Below, piece after piece: positions 12,569-12,978 of a stretch of 12,978 nt of DNA. The DNA is from Rhodospirillales bacterium (lineage in GTDB: Bacteria; Pseudomonadota; Alphaproteobacteria; Rhodospirillales; JADHTD01), in contig JADHTD010000045.1 in NCBI GenBank assembly GCA_016776525.1, positions 1 through 12,978 of the forward strand. Reading direction: 5' to 3'. Under the pieces are notes generated by a model. The model made no database searches. It worked only from the letters and a program-made list of their open reading frames with translations, and had not been told where the DNA came from. Made by a program: the position numbers and the translations under genes. Numbering within the stretch: position 1 is the first letter of the stretch; every line of letters starts with the position of its first letter.

Positions 12569-12978
12569 TTAGAGCAGTGATTTGGCCGCCGCCGCTATGC
12601 CTTCGGGCTGCGGCAGGGCCAGTTTTTCAAGATTGGCGGCGTACGGCATGGGTACGTCCTCGCCGCAGACCCGGACCACCGGCGCGTCCAGATGATCGAA
12701 GGCGTGCTCCATCATCAGGGCGGCGATTTCCGCGCCCATACCGGCGGTCGGCCAGCCTTCCTCGACACTGACCAGCCGGTTGGTCTTTTTGACCGACTGC
12801 ACGATGGTCTCGGTATCCAAGGGCCGCAGCGAACGCAGGTTGATAACCTCCGCTTCAATGCCGTCAGCCGCCAGTTGCTCGGCGGCCTGCAAAGCAAGGC
12901 CGACCATCAGCGAAAAGGCGACGATGGTGACGTCCGAGCCTTCCCGTTCGATTTTGGCTTTGCCGATGGGAACAATAT
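12569..12978 (-). CDS. pdhB: pyruvate dehydrogenase E1 component, beta subunit (3' part only)
   Basis: The minus-strand frame stays open to the window edge, so only the C-terminal 135 codons are present. The fragment starts IVPIGKAKIEREGSDVTIV, the classic beginning of the transketolase C-terminal domain of E1-beta. It continues with VINLRSLRPLDTETI, VSVEEGWPTAGMGAEIAA, and the end DVPMPYAANLEKLALPQ, all strongly conserved in PdhB and related E1-beta subunits. E1 uses thiamine diphosphate to decarboxylate pyruvate and reductively acetylates the E2 lipoyl arm. Adjacency to pdhC and lpdA supports pyruvate rather than branched-chain oxoacids as substrate. The N-terminal part, where alphaproteobacterial PdhB often carries an extra lipoyl domain, is outside the window. 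Confidence 0.95.
   Translation of the reverse strand, partial: IVPIGKAKIEREGSDVTIVAFSLMVGLALQAAEQLAADGIEAEVINLRSLRPLDTETIVQSVKKTNRLVSVEEGWPTAGMGAEIAALMMEHAFDHLDAPVVRVCGEDVPMPYAANLEKLALPQPEGIAAAAKSLL

Overview
The window reads as GC-rich chromosomal DNA of an alphaproteobacterium, most likely Rhodospirillales-like. This rests on the gene neighbourhood (pdhB-pdhC-lpdA followed by lipA and a ratA/coq10-type gene, with pgpA and cinA/pncC nearby) and on the protein sequences. No taxonomic marker gene is present. Coding density is high. I see no tRNA, rRNA, CRISPR array, insertion sequence, integrase or origin.

Layout. (1) 1-1774, plus strand: an alpha/beta hydrolase whose start lies outside the window, overlapping a PLP-dependent threonine/serine dehydratase by 23 nt. 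(2) 1785-1863: back-to-back terminators between convergent genes. (3) 1840-3655, minus strand: a membrane-anchored coiled-coil M23/LytM endopeptidase followed by a bactofilin, also overlapping by 23 nt. This is a cell-shape pair. (4) 3656-3977: the only large intergenic region, lying between divergent transcription units, with an 8-bp inverted repeat. (5) 3978-4960, plus strand: pgpA and pncC (cinA C-terminal type), joined by an ATGA overlap. (6) 4957-5712, minus strand: an orphan periplasmic solute-binding protein with its own good sigma70-like promoter. Its stop codon overlaps that of pncC on a TTAA palindrome. (7) 5786-12978, minus strand: a long compact run in transcription order pdhB (3' part), pdhC, lpdA, GNAT acetyltransferase, arsM, lipA, ratA-type START protein, MFS transporter. 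Gaps range from a 1-nt overlap to 43 nt.

How the genes fit together. PdhB, PdhC and LpdA are the E1-beta, E2 and E3 parts of the pyruvate dehydrogenase complex, and LipA builds the lipoyl cofactor that E2 carries. The RatA/Coq10-type protein is probably linked to ubiquinone and respiration. The least expected part is an arsenite S-adenosylmethionine methyltransferase (arsM) and a GNAT acetyltransferase placed between lpdA and lipA. Trivalent arsenic classically poisons dihydrolipoyl groups, so arsM in a PDH/lipoate operon may protect this target. That is a hypothesis from position, not shown by the sequence. Otherwise the region is mostly ordinary housekeeping DNA, and I found no clearly new multi-gene system.
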